A stretch of 64,000 bases of DNA from the IMG/VR virus record IMGVR_UViG_3300050821_004237, positions 1 through 64,000 of that record, one strand, 5' to 3'. The position numbers and the translations under genes were made by a program. Of the stretch, positions 1 through 6,411 are shown piece by piece. The stretch's first letter is position 1; every line of letters begins with the position of its first letter. Source of the stretch: a virus. The notes under the pieces are model-generated. The model was not told the DNA's origin and did no database searches. It saw only the letters and a list, made by a program, of their open reading frames with translations.

Positions 1-464
1 TTGACGACGCGGTTCGCGGCGCGGTTCGCGGCGCGGTTGACGACGCGGTTCGCGGCGCGGTTCGCGGCGCGGTTGACGACGCGGTTCGCGGCGCGGTTGA
101 CGACGCGGTTCGCGGCGCGGTTGGCGACGCGGTTCGCGGCGCGGTTGGCGACGCGGTTCGCGACGCGGTTCGCGGCGCGGTTGACGACGCGGTTGACGAC
201 GCGGTTCGCGGCGCGGTTCGCGGCGCGGTTGGCGGCGCGGTTGGCGGCGCGGTTGGCGACGCGGTTCGCGGCGCGGTTGACGACGCGGTTCGCGGCGCGG
301 TTGGCGACGCGGTTCGCGGCGCGGTTGACGGCGCGGTTGGCGGCGCGGTTGACGACGCGGTTGACGACGCGGTTGACGACGCGGTTCGCGGCGCGGTTCG
401 CGGCGCGGTTGGCGGCGCGGTTGGCGGCGCGGTTGGCGGCGCGGTTGGCGGCGCGGTTCGCGGA
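1..464. repeat. 12-bp tandem repeat array (39 units)
   Basis: The array consists of a 12-bp unit GCGGTT-NNC-GNC repeated without interruption; 38 complete units and one cut by the window edge are visible. Only two places vary: the third codon (GAC, CGC or GGC) and the fourth (GAC or GGC). Reading third and fourth codons as amino acids, I count 16 RG, 10 DD, 7 GG, 4 GD, 1 RD and 1 DG units. The array ends at GCGGTTCGCGGA and continues leftward out of the window. It is coding sequence for the gene ending at 1271. Confidence 0.97.
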
Positions 465-1271
465 TCAGTATCTAAATCCGCCATTCAAGAGGTCGTCATG
501 GAATGCATCGAAAAGATGTGGCCGAATTACTTAGGCGGTCAGTTCTGGGCAGGCGGATGGTATTGGGGTGGCGCGTATACATCGTTCTTTCGCGAGGTCG
601 GGAATCTCGATTTAAATGGCGATTTATGGCGCCGCGGGATCGCGTACGAAGAGACGATTCAGTCTGCCTGCTGGTGGTACCCGCACAAAGATTTCCTCAT
701 GGTCTGCGAGAGGCCGCGCCAAATTCACCGCGAACTCGTCGATCCGGCACGCCCACGCGGTTGGGGTTCGCATCGCCTGCACAATGATTCAGGCGCTGCA
801 GTGTCCTGGGGCGATGGCTGGGGCATCTATTCGATTCACGGCGTACGCGTAACGCAGCAGATCGTTGAGACACCAGAGACTCTCACCGTGCATCAGATCG
901 AGACCGAGAAGAATGCCGAAGTGCGCCGCATCATGATCGATCGGTATGGGCCAAAGAAATACCTTTCTGACTCAGGCGCTGTTGTCGTCCAGGAATGCAA
1001 GGCAGATCACTACCTAATTGGCCTACGCAGTGCGCGACTTTTGCGCAAAGAAGTCCCTGAGGATGAGGCAATCGTCATGATAGATCTGCTCAACTCCACG
1101 CCCGAGCCCGATGGCACGGTGAAGCGATATCTCTTGCGCGTGCAGCCGGACGCCTATGACGGCGAAGCCTCGCGCGATTGCTTAGCAGCGGTAGCAAGTA
1201 CGTGGCGCAATGCGGATGGGAGTCTCGCGTTTAAGCGCCCGCAGGATTACGCGCCAGTATTCGAGAGCTGA
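1..1271 (+). CDS. DUF6745-type protein with AV-x-x tetrapeptide repeats (5' end outside window)
   Basis: The reading frame that starts at base 3 is open from the window edge to the stop at 1269-1271, 422 residues. Residues 1-154 are the 12-bp repeat read as Ala-Val-[D/R/G]-[D/G]. A conserved region follows, with WPNYLGGQFWAGGWYW, YTSFFREVG, ESACWW-like QSACWWYPHKDF and WGDGWGIYSIHGVRV. I recognise these as DUF6745 family signatures, where repetitive N-termini of this kind are common. An internal ATG at 498 would give only the 257-residue conserved part, but the open upstream frame and unbroken repeat argue that the gene extends left. Family function is unknown. The frame that reads the repeat as (L/F)(A/T)(A/T)R ends at 534 and looks spurious. 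Confidence 0.85.
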   Translation, partial: DDAVRGAVRGAVDDAVRGAVRGAVDDAVRGAVDDAVRGAVGDAVRGAVGDAVRDAVRGAVDDAVDDAVRGAVRGAVGGAVGGAVGDAVRGAVDDAVRGAVGDAVRGAVDGAVGGAVDDAVDDAVDDAVRGAVRGAVGGAVGGAVGGAVGGAVRGSVSKSAIQEVVMECIEKMWPNYLGGQFWAGGWYWGGAYTSFFREVGNLDLNGDLWRRGIAYEETIQSACWWYPHKDFLMVCERPRQIHRELVDPARPRGWGSHRLHNDSGAAVSWGDGWGIYSIHGVRVTQQIVETPETLTVHQIETEKNAEVRRIMIDRYGPKKYLSDSGAVVVQECKADHYLIGLRSARLLRKEVPEDEAIVMIDLLNSTPEPDGTVKRYLLRVQPDAYDGEASRDCLAAVASTWRNADGSLAFKRPQDYAPVFES

Positions 1272-1272
1272 T

Positions 1273-1389
1273 ATGACCAAACGCATCCCCGAATCCGTGA
1301 GCGAATACATGCGCCGCATCGGCCGAAAAGGCGGCAAGAACGGCAAGGGAAAGCCGAAGCGGCCGAGGACCAAGCGTGCCAAGGGGTAG
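1273..1389 (+). CDS. small basic phage protein (38 aa)
   Basis: The ATG lies one base after the stop of the DUF6745 gene, suggesting translational coupling. The product is very basic: an N-terminal ESVSEYMRRIGRKGG segment followed by a Lys/Arg/Gly tail ending in TKRAKG. Short proteins with a RRxGRKGG motif are frequent in phage genomes and could bind nucleic acid, but no function is established. It is too short for any firm family assignment. Confidence 0.6.
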   Translation: MTKRIPESVSEYMRRIGRKGGKNGKGKPKRPRTKRAKG

Positions 1390-1579
1390 GATCATCGCCG
1401 AGTGGATCGCCTTTATCCTAGTGATGTGGGCAGTCGTATTTATTACCGTTATCGTGACTTTGACATTCCCCGTTTGGGGGCCAATTTTGTATTCAAGGAG
1501 GGTTAGCGATGCTCGTATTGACGCGCCGAATCGGGGAAATTGTCTGCATCGGGCCGGATATTACAGTGACTGTGATTGA
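1376..1579 (+). CDS. small single-pass membrane protein (67 aa)
   Basis: A GTG start at 1376 is preceded by GAGG at a spacing of 7 and overlaps the end of the 38-aa gene. Residues 6-31 ([16 protein letters not shown] onward) form one strongly hydrophobic segment. The last 23 codons overlap csrA in another frame, which is a long overlap for this genome, so the true end of the functional protein is uncertain. Function unknown. Confidence 0.45.
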   Translation: MPRGRIIAEWIAFILVMWAVVFITVIVTLTFPVWGPILYSRRVSDARIDAPNRGNCLHRAGYYSDCD

Positions 1580-1703
1580 CGTACAGGGAAGTCAAGTACG
1601 GCTAGGGTTTTCAGCGCCGAAAGATATTCGCGTGGATCGCGAAGAGATCCGCCAGCGAGTGGACGCCGGGATTCCGCATAAGCATGATGCGTCGCAGCGA
1701 TGA
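1509..1703 (+). CDS. csrA: CsrA-family RNA-binding translational regulator
   Basis: The 64-aa product matches CsrA along its whole length: [10 protein letters not shown] at the N-terminus, a central [18 protein letters not shown] block and a short charged tail. Leu4 and Arg44, the residues that contact GGA motifs in target RNAs in bacterial CsrA, are present. Bacterial CsrA dimers bind GGA hairpins in leader RNAs and change translation or stability. A strong AAGGAGG lies 6 nt before the ATG. A TTGACA hexamer at 1460-1465 could be a -35 element, but no good -10 follows at normal spacing. Its position in the phage's small-gene operon suggests reprogramming of host or phage translation. Confidence 0.95.
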   Translation: MLVLTRRIGEIVCIGPDITVTVIDVQGSQVRLGFSAPKDIRVDREEIRQRVDAGIPHKHDASQR

Positions 1704-1795
1704 GCGAGAAGAAACGTTACATTCCCGTCAGTTGGCGTCCAAACGGGCCTATCGTTTGGATTCCGAAGCCGGTCAGAACTTGGAAAACACTGTGA
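1700..1795 (+). CDS. 31-aa ORF coupled to csrA
   Basis: The ATG overlaps the csrA stop codon as ATGA, so ribosomes finishing csrA could reinitiate here. The peptide begins [14 protein letters not shown] and is rich in Trp, Pro and basic residues. No family is recognised. Evidence for coding is the overlap and the lack of a competing frame; the longer frame starting at 1684 would overlap csrA out of frame. Confidence 0.45.
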   Translation: MSEKKRYIPVSWRPNGPIVWIPKPVRTWKTL

Positions 1796-1818
1796 CTATC
1801 GCAAGCGAAGGTACCTTT

Positions 1819-2001
1819 ATGCAGGCTAGAGAAATCGTAATGTTTGGCAAGCTCGCTAGTGCTCAGGGGTATTGCGACGCGATCATAAAGACATCCAGCG
1901 AGAGCGGCGCGGTGAAGTGCGCCGAGATGGCGCTTGCGGATATAACGGAAGTCCTGCAGCACTTTCGTAGTCAGTCTGCAAAGGATTGTGGCAATGGCTG
2001 A
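1819..2001 (+). CDS. hypothetical phage protein (60 aa)
   Basis: I start this gene at the ATG at 1819, preceded by GAAGG, rather than at an in-frame ATG at 1684 that would overlap csrA. The product begins MQAREIVMFGKLASAQGY and is predicted to be mostly helical, with three cysteines. It overlaps the next gene by 8 bases. No known domain is recognised. Confidence 0.6.
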   Translation: MQAREIVMFGKLASAQGYCDAIIKTSSESGAVKCAEMALADITEVLQHFRSQSAKDCGNG

Positions 2002-2776
2002 AAACAGCGCAATCGAGTGGACGGACGCGACCTTCAATCCATGGTGGGGGTGCGCTGAGGTCTCGCCTGGCTGCAAGAACTGCTATGCCAAAGCCTTTGC
2101 TGCACGCCTCCTGCCGAACCATACGACGCTCTGGGAGCCGAACGGCGAGCGTCGGTTCTTCGGTGAGGAACATTGGTCTGCGCCGCTCCGGTGGGAGCGT
2201 AGGGCCAGGAAAGAGGGTAAACGGCTGAGAGTGTTCTGCGCCTCCATGGCTGACGTGTTCGACAATGCAGATGACCTGGCGCCGGTTCGCGAGATGCTTT
2301 GGGACCTGATCCGCAAGACGCCCAACCTTGATTGGCTGATCCTCACGAAGCGAATCGGCAATGTCGCCAAGATGGTGCCGTTTGGCGTGATATGGCCGCC
2401 GAATGTCTGGCTAGGTATCAGCGTGGTAAATCAGGAAGAAGCTGACCGCGACATTCCGAAGCTGCTGGCGATGCCTGCGCGTATCCGGTTCCTGTCATGC
2501 GAACCCCTGTTAGGGCCGATCAGATTCGTAGATCGATTTGACCATCTCGATTGGGTGATCGTCGGCGGCGAGAGCGGCCACGGCGCAAGGCCAATGGAGC
2601 GCGAGTGGGCTGACTTCATTCGCGCGCAATGCGCTGTGACTGAAACGGCCTTTTTCATGAAGCAGGGATCGCAGGCCAACTGGCCGACGTTTAAGGATTT
2701 CGACAGCTTCCCTAGCTATTTACAGGTTCGCCAGTGGCCTATGACAGCACTGCAAAGAGCCTCTGAACATGAATGA
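1994..2776 (+). CDS. DUF5131 / phage Gp37-Gp68 family protein
   Basis: The 260-aa product has the family's typical opening (IEWTDATFNPWWGC) followed by VSPGCKNCYA, giving a C-x6-C-x2-C cluster at Cys20, Cys27 and Cys30. Further conserved blocks are FCASMADVFD, WLILTKR, WLGISV, RFLSCEPLLGPI and VIVGGESG, with a late FFMKQGS. The family (PF07505) is widespread in phages and is suspected to be iron-sulfur or radical-SAM related; its reaction is not known. I chose ATG 1994 because AAGG lies 9 bases upstream and the protein then starts at the usual MAEN. A GTG at 1988 is possible. Confidence 0.92.
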   Translation: MAENSAIEWTDATFNPWWGCAEVSPGCKNCYAKAFAARLLPNHTTLWEPNGERRFFGEEHWSAPLRWERRARKEGKRLRVFCASMADVFDNADDLAPVREMLWDLIRKTPNLDWLILTKRIGNVAKMVPFGVIWPPNVWLGISVVNQEEADRDIPKLLAMPARIRFLSCEPLLGPIRFVDRFDHLDWVIVGGESGHGARPMEREWADFIRAQCAVTETAFFMKQGSQANWPTFKDFDSFPSYLQVRQWPMTALQRASEHE

Positions 2777-3326
2777 CCCAAAGACGCTGGTAGAGCGCCT
2801 AACGCGAAAGACTGTCGCCGGCATTCCTGTATTCAATACGCCGATTGAACAAGAGGCTGCGGACCGTATCCGCGAGCTTGAGGCACGGCTGGCATATATC
2901 GATTCTACCGAGACACCGATAGTCGGCTGGCCATGGGAAACGCCTTTCCAGGATGGCTACGACACAGCAAAGGAACAGTATCAAGAGCGAGAGGCCAAGC
3001 TTGAGGCGGCGCTGCGGGAGATCTATGAAGTCCACGCTGGCAGCGAGGGATTCATCCCCGAGACTGCGCCAGAGGCTTACCAGGAGCGATTGATCAAACA
3101 GATAGCGGAAGTCGCCAGCAGGCACATGACATCAAAGGAAACGCCGCGCCAAGTCCACTCGAAAAGCGAATACAAACGCCTCACAGCCCTTGGCGTTGAG
3201 AGCGTGGTGACACCAAAGGAAACGTGCTGCACTTGCTCGGCTCCCGAAGGAGCGCTTCACATGGATACCTGCGCGAAGAAATATTCAGCTTTGGAAACGA
3301 AAGGAGATGCAGATGTGCGTGGTTAG
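2769..3326 (+). CDS. hypothetical phage protein with C-terminal Cys cluster (185 aa)
   Basis: Overlaps the DUF5131 gene by 8 bases. The N-terminal half is helical and charged (EQEAADRIRELEARLAYI), a pattern common in small phage early proteins. The C-terminal part contains ETCCTCSAPEGALHMDTC, a cysteine/histidine cluster that could bind zinc. No named family is recognised. Confidence 0.75.
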   Translation: MNDPKTLVERLTRKTVAGIPVFNTPIEQEAADRIRELEARLAYIDSTETPIVGWPWETPFQDGYDTAKEQYQEREAKLEAALREIYEVHAGSEGFIPETAPEAYQERLIKQIAEVASRHMTSKETPRQVHSKSEYKRLTALGVESVVTPKETCCTCSAPEGALHMDTCAKKYSALETKGDADVRG

Positions 3327-3627
3327 CAATATCACCCAGCCGTGGGGGAATCTTCCCACCTATCCGTATCCTGAGAAGCCTTGGCCGAAGGAACCACCGG
3401 AGCCGTGGCACCCAAAACAATGGCCCCTGCCGCCTATCGAGACAATTGATCCGAAGATTGCCAAACAATTGCTGGACGTTATCTCGCGTCTCGAAAAGAT
3501 CGATAAGGCGCTCGGGCTACTTGACTGCAAGGTCGAGAAGCTGGAAAAGCAAAAGATCGTGCGCCGGCTCAAGAAACAGTCGAAGCGTAAACGCACTACT
3601 GCGAACCAGGGAGGTGTCACGAAATGA
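3313..3627 (+). CDS. proline-rich / coiled-coil hypothetical protein (104 aa)
   Basis: An AAAGGAG site at 3300-3306 is 6 bases from the ATG at 3313 and overlaps the alternative ATG at 3307, so 3313 is the better start. The first 45 residues are rich in Pro and Trp (PYPEKPWPKEPPEPWHPKQW). A helical coiled-coil-like stretch (VISRLEKIDKALGLLDCKVEKLEKQ) and a very basic tail follow. Function unknown. Confidence 0.65.
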   Translation: MCVVSNITQPWGNLPTYPYPEKPWPKEPPEPWHPKQWPLPPIETIDPKIAKQLLDVISRLEKIDKALGLLDCKVEKLEKQKIVRRLKKQSKRKRTTANQGGVTK

Positions 3628-3836
3628 AACTTTGTAGGGACATTCCTAAGGGCAGCTACGAGGTTACGTATCAGGCAGATTGCAGCAGAGCCAATCTCTG
3701 CCAGTTGCTTTGGGGATTCGTAAAAACTTGGTGGAAAGGCGCTGATTCGGTGAAAGTAATTTTGCATTGCTTCGAACCTCCGACCCTTTTCCACAACGGC
3801 GTGCAAGTTTATCCGCCACAAGCGAGTGACAAATGA
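3624..3836 (+). CDS. hypothetical protein (70 aa)
   Basis: The ATG overlaps the previous stop (ATGA) and has GGAGGTG upstream. The product contains three cysteines in the first half (MKLCRDI, ADCSRANLC) and an aromatic LLWGFVKTWWKG segment. No family is recognised. Confidence 0.6.
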   Translation: MKLCRDIPKGSYEVTYQADCSRANLCQLLWGFVKTWWKGADSVKVILHCFEPPTLFHNGVQVYPPQASDK

Positions 3837-3854
3837 GTCAGAAATACATTTTGG

Positions 3855-4157
3855 ATGGGGCATAAAGCCAAGAAGTGCAACGACCTAATGAAGTGGGCTC
3901 ATTGGTTCGAGACGGCCGATCGCCGAGTTGCTGAGACGATTGTTGACGGCAAGCGCGTGTCTACCGTGTTCATCGGCCTCGATCACCAATTTGGTGACGG
4001 CGATCCGCTGATATTCGAGACCATGATTTTTGGAGATGACAACGACGGCGAATATCAGACGCGCTGCGCAACATGGGAAGAGGCCGAAGAGATGCACCGC
4101 GTTGCCGTCGCGTCTCTGACAGAACGTACTTCACGTGCTGTCACGGAGGAAAAATGA
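3855..4157 (+). CDS. conserved phage hypothetical protein, probably frameshifted at its 5' end
   Basis: The open frame from ATG 3855 begins MGHKAKKCNDLMKWAHWFE and continues with TADRRVAETIVDG and STVFIGLDHQFGDGDPLIFETM, a pattern I know from small phage proteins of unknown function. The natural start is probably elsewhere: ATG 3833 overlaps the upstream stop (ATGA) and encodes MSQKYILDGA before a stop at 3863. Removing one G from the run at 3857-3860 would join MSQKYILDG to HKAKKCNDL, a typical N-terminus for such proteins. Either the gene carries a real indel or the G run is a sequencing error. If neither, the 3855 start lacks a good ribosome site. Confidence 0.7.
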   Translation: MGHKAKKCNDLMKWAHWFETADRRVAETIVDGKRVSTVFIGLDHQFGDGDPLIFETMIFGDDNDGEYQTRCATWEEAEEMHRVAVASLTERTSRAVTEEK

Positions 4158-4351
4158 ACATCACCGCAGAACAGTTCGAGCAAGCGGCCGGACATCCGCC
4201 GATTCAAGATGACCTAGAGCGCGCCAACTGCACTCGCGCCGGGGAGATAGGGCATTTCTACTGCGGCTGGTGCCATGTTCACAATCACCCGAAGGCCGAG
4301 TGTGGGGATTGTTTCGAGGCGACAGCACGTCAATCCAAAGGTGGCGAATGA
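4154..4351 (+). CDS. small Cys/His-rich protein, probable zinc ribbon (65 aa)
   Basis: The ATG overlaps the previous stop (ATGA) and follows ACGGAGGA. The C-terminal half holds NCTRAGEIGHFYCGWC, then HVHNHPKAECGDC, giving paired CxxC motifs plus histidines that look like a zinc-binding ribbon. The protein is probably a small cytoplasmic early protein. No specific family is recognised. Confidence 0.65.
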   Translation: MNITAEQFEQAAGHPPIQDDLERANCTRAGEIGHFYCGWCHVHNHPKAECGDCFEATARQSKGGE

Positions 4352-4569
4352 ACGCAGAAGAAGCAGCGGCGTCAGCGGACATGCTAGAGCGGCAATTCGA
4401 AGCGGCTGTCGATGACCTGGTGGAGCTGGGCAAGCATTGGCGCCGCAACCGAGATAGGAAAATCCTGTCTTACAACGTTAGGCGCGCAATCCTAGGCACC
4501 TGCGCCGACCTTCTGTCTGTCGATGCTGCGATGAGCACGCCACAAGCCAATCCAGATTCCAAGCCATGA
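4348..4569 (+). CDS. hypothetical helical protein (73 aa)
   Basis: Starts with an ATGA overlap. The product is helical and charged (ADMLERQFEAAVDDLVELGKHWRRNRDRK). No known domain is recognised; its support comes from the continuous chain of coupled genes. Confidence 0.6.
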   Translation: MNAEEAAASADMLERQFEAAVDDLVELGKHWRRNRDRKILSYNVRRAILGTCADLLSVDAAMSTPQANPDSKP

Positions 4570-4787
4570 AACTGCGTCCCGACATAATTAGGCTGATCGA
4601 ATCTGCCCGCAGCACAGCGAATGTGAGCAAAGACGTGTCATATCCATCCCGTGTTTCCGCGCAGCACGTGCGGGGAGTAATCCTGCAATTAGCAGACGCC
4701 CTCGAACAGACCGAGACCGAGCGTCGCCGACTCGCCGAAGAATTGTGCAGAGCGCATGGTCACGAAATAAGCGATTCGCTCGTATGA
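4566..4787 (+). CDS. hypothetical protein (73 aa)
   Basis: Starts with an ATGA overlap to the preceding gene. It begins MKLRPDIIRLIESARST and ends in a coiled-coil-like helix (LADALEQTETERRRLAEEL). No family is recognised. Confidence 0.6.
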   Translation: MKLRPDIIRLIESARSTANVSKDVSYPSRVSAQHVRGVILQLADALEQTETERRRLAEELCRAHGHEISDSLV

Positions 4788-5098
4788 CTAATTCCGCGCG
4801 TGACGAAGATCATCTGCAAGCCGAGTTCGAGCGCTATTACGGCTCGCCAATTGTATCTTGGGAACGATGGGAGGCTTGGCAATGGGGCATAGACGCGATG
4901 AAGTGCCGATGCAAAGAACTTGAGACCGAATTGAAGCTGGCTAACGAGGAAATTAGTAATTGTCACGCATGGTATAGCAAGCGCCAGGAACGCATCCGCG
5001 TTCTTGAAGAGACCTTGAAGCAGGAGCGCGCTGCGCCGTCTGGCCCACGTAACGGGCTTTCGCCACAGGCTAATACAGAGGCTAGACATGGCAACTGA
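4784..5098 (+). CDS. hypothetical coiled-coil protein (104 aa)
   Basis: The ATG at 4784 overlaps the upstream stop (ATGA), which favours it over an in-frame upstream codon. The N-terminal part contains RYYGSPIVSWERWEAWQWG, an aromatic segment seen in small phage proteins. The second half is a long helix (CKELETELKLANEEIS) likely to form a coiled coil. Function unknown. Confidence 0.65.
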   Translation: MTNSARDEDHLQAEFERYYGSPIVSWERWEAWQWGIDAMKCRCKELETELKLANEEISNCHAWYSKRQERIRVLEETLKQERAAPSGPRNGLSPQANTEARHGN

Positions 5099-5318
5099 TA
5101 CCAAAAACGCATGGGATTGGGCTCACTACTCAAAAGCCAATTCAGGTCACTCGCGCGCATTCCTTGAGGCCGTTGATTTGCTACGCGGTGCGCAGACTCA
5201 CTTACTAGACGGCGACAACTCTCTGTGGCGCAAGCGGCTGGACGCATTTCTCAGGCAATGCGCTGGCTCCGAAGAAATCGCCGCATCACAATCCGATGGA
5301 GGCGATGAGCATGGCTAA
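5088..5318 (+). CDS. hypothetical protein (76 aa)
   Basis: The ATG overlaps the previous gene by 11 bases and has GAGG 6 bases upstream. The product starts MATDTKNAWDWAHYSKANSG and is likely helical and soluble. No family is recognised. Confidence 0.6.
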   Translation: MATDTKNAWDWAHYSKANSGHSRAFLEAVDLLRGAQTHLLDGDNSLWRKRLDAFLRQCAGSEEIAASQSDGGDEHG

Positions 5319-5706
5319 GTGCCGGTACTGCGGATGGGAATACAACACGATCACCGCGCCGCGCTGCCGAGATTGCGATGGTCGCATCGATCAGATGCGC
5401 AATTGCATCGCATGTGGCGAGACGGGTTGCGAGCATACCTGCATGGCAAATCAGGCAATCAACACATTCCGTGAGGGGATGCGCGCTGCCAATGCCAAGG
5501 ACGAGATAGCGTGGCTCATTGAGATGGATGCTGCTGGGCATACGCTTTACTGGTCTGAACAGGGATTTTGCTCAATCGCGAACCACGGCGAGAGATTTCC
5601 AACACGCGAGGAAGCCGAGGAAATCGCCCGCACCATGAAGACACCGACAAGAATCTGCGAGCATTTATGGACAGGCTCTCCTGCCAGCGGAGGCGCTGAG
5701 CCATGA
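5311..5706 (+). CDS. zinc-ribbon hypothetical protein (131 aa)
   Basis: GGAGG at 5298-5302 fits the ATG at 5311 (spacing 8) better than the in-frame ATGs at 5296 or 5305. The first 45 residues carry three CxxC-like pairs (CRYCGWEYN, CRDCDG, CIACGETGCEHTC), a likely two-site zinc ribbon. The rest includes WLIEMDAAGHTLYW, FPTREEAEEIARTM, a pattern of small phage proteins that end in a TREEAE helix. Function unknown. Confidence 0.7.
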   Translation: MAKCRYCGWEYNTITAPRCRDCDGRIDQMRNCIACGETGCEHTCMANQAINTFREGMRAANAKDEIAWLIEMDAAGHTLYWSEQGFCSIANHGERFPTREEAEEIARTMKTPTRICEHLWTGSPASGGAEP

Positions 5707-5882
5707 GACCGCCGAAGGGAACGCGAGCGCATTGCACGGATTGCGGCCGGACATGGGATGACCCTCGCGGACACACGCGAGCTTGCCGCGCTGGCGTCGG
5801 AGCCGAGCACATGGAGGGTTGCCGCTGCCCTGAATGCGATCCTGATTTCAACGATCCTAGAACCATCGCGGAGTCAGAATGA
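5703..5882 (+). CDS. small Cys-rich zinc-ribbon protein (59 aa)
   Basis: Opens with an ATGA overlap and closes with one to the next gene. The product has HCTDCGRTWDDPRGHTRAC and later GCRCPECDPD, so three cysteine pairs in 59 residues, suggesting one or two zinc sites. No family is recognised. Confidence 0.6.
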   Translation: MRPPKGTRAHCTDCGRTWDDPRGHTRACRAGVGAEHMEGCRCPECDPDFNDPRTIAESE

Positions 5883-6091
5883 CACTGGTACAGAGCCTTA
5901 GAGTAGCGGGAGGCCACTATGCAAAGCCGAACATCTACGATGATGCGGCTGACCGTATAAATGAACTTGAGGCGGCCGTATTACGATTCTGCGAGTTAGA
6001 AGCCGAGAACAAAAGGCTCCGCGAGCAATTGGCTACGGAGTTGGTATATGGCCCCGACAGGTCACAATCTGATGCCGGAGCAGCCAAGTGA
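5879..6091 (+). CDS. hypothetical helical protein (70 aa)
   Basis: Starts with an ATGA overlap. The segment YDDAADRINELEAAVLRFCE matches a recurring phage early-protein pattern (aspartate-rich turn then a RIxELE helix) that is also seen in the 185-aa protein at 2769. The second half is a probable coiled coil. Function unknown. Confidence 0.65.
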   Translation: MTLVQSLRVAGGHYAKPNIYDDAADRINELEAAVLRFCELEAENKRLREQLATELVYGPDRSQSDAGAAK

Positions 6092-6411
6092 CAACCGAAT
6101 ACCAAGTTGCCTACGCCGAGGGGTACGAAGCAGGAGCGCAGGAACTCCACAAACGCGACGCTGCGCTTGCTCAATGTCGCAGTCTGTTAAAGCAGCAAGT
6201 CGAGGATGTGACGCCGCTGCGCGAACGTGTTGCCGTTCTTGAGGCGTCAATGAGACGGTACGGGCAACACATGTCCGATTGCCACGGATTGCTATACCAC
6301 GGCAGGCACCATCCGTACGGGGATTGTTCATGTGGTTTCAATCAAGCCGCTATCGATTGTGGATTACGCCATGCCTCACAATCTCATGATGCCGCAGGAG
6401 ATGTGAAATGA
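6088..6411 (+). CDS. hypothetical protein with C-terminal Cys/His cluster (107 aa)
   Basis: A GTG start overlaps the previous stop (GTGA). The N-terminal two thirds is helical (YAEGYEAGAQELHKRDAALA), and a C-terminal region with SDCHGLLYHGRHHPYGDCSC carries three cysteines and four histidines that could bind a metal. No family is recognised. Confidence 0.6.
   Translation: MTTEYQVAYAEGYEAGAQELHKRDAALAQCRSLLKQQVEDVTPLRERVAVLEASMRRYGQHMSDCHGLLYHGRHHPYGDCSCGFNQAAIDCGLRHASQSHDAAGDVK

Noticed and set aside
1-464. CRISPR-like array
   Set aside because: Units are contiguous 12-bp repeats without spacers.
1-534. Long frame (L/F)(A/T)(A/T)R through the repeat
   Set aside because: It ends in unrelated sequence at 534 and overlaps the conserved DUF6745 frame; the frame of the DUF6745 gene itself is open through the repeat.
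1468-1479. CCCC-GTTT-GGGG hairpin before csrA
   Set aside because: Only 4 bp of stem and no T-run, so not a terminator.
1460-1488. Promoter upstream of csrA
   Set aside because: TTGACA is perfect but no acceptable -10 lies 16-18 bases downstream; mentioned only as a possibility.
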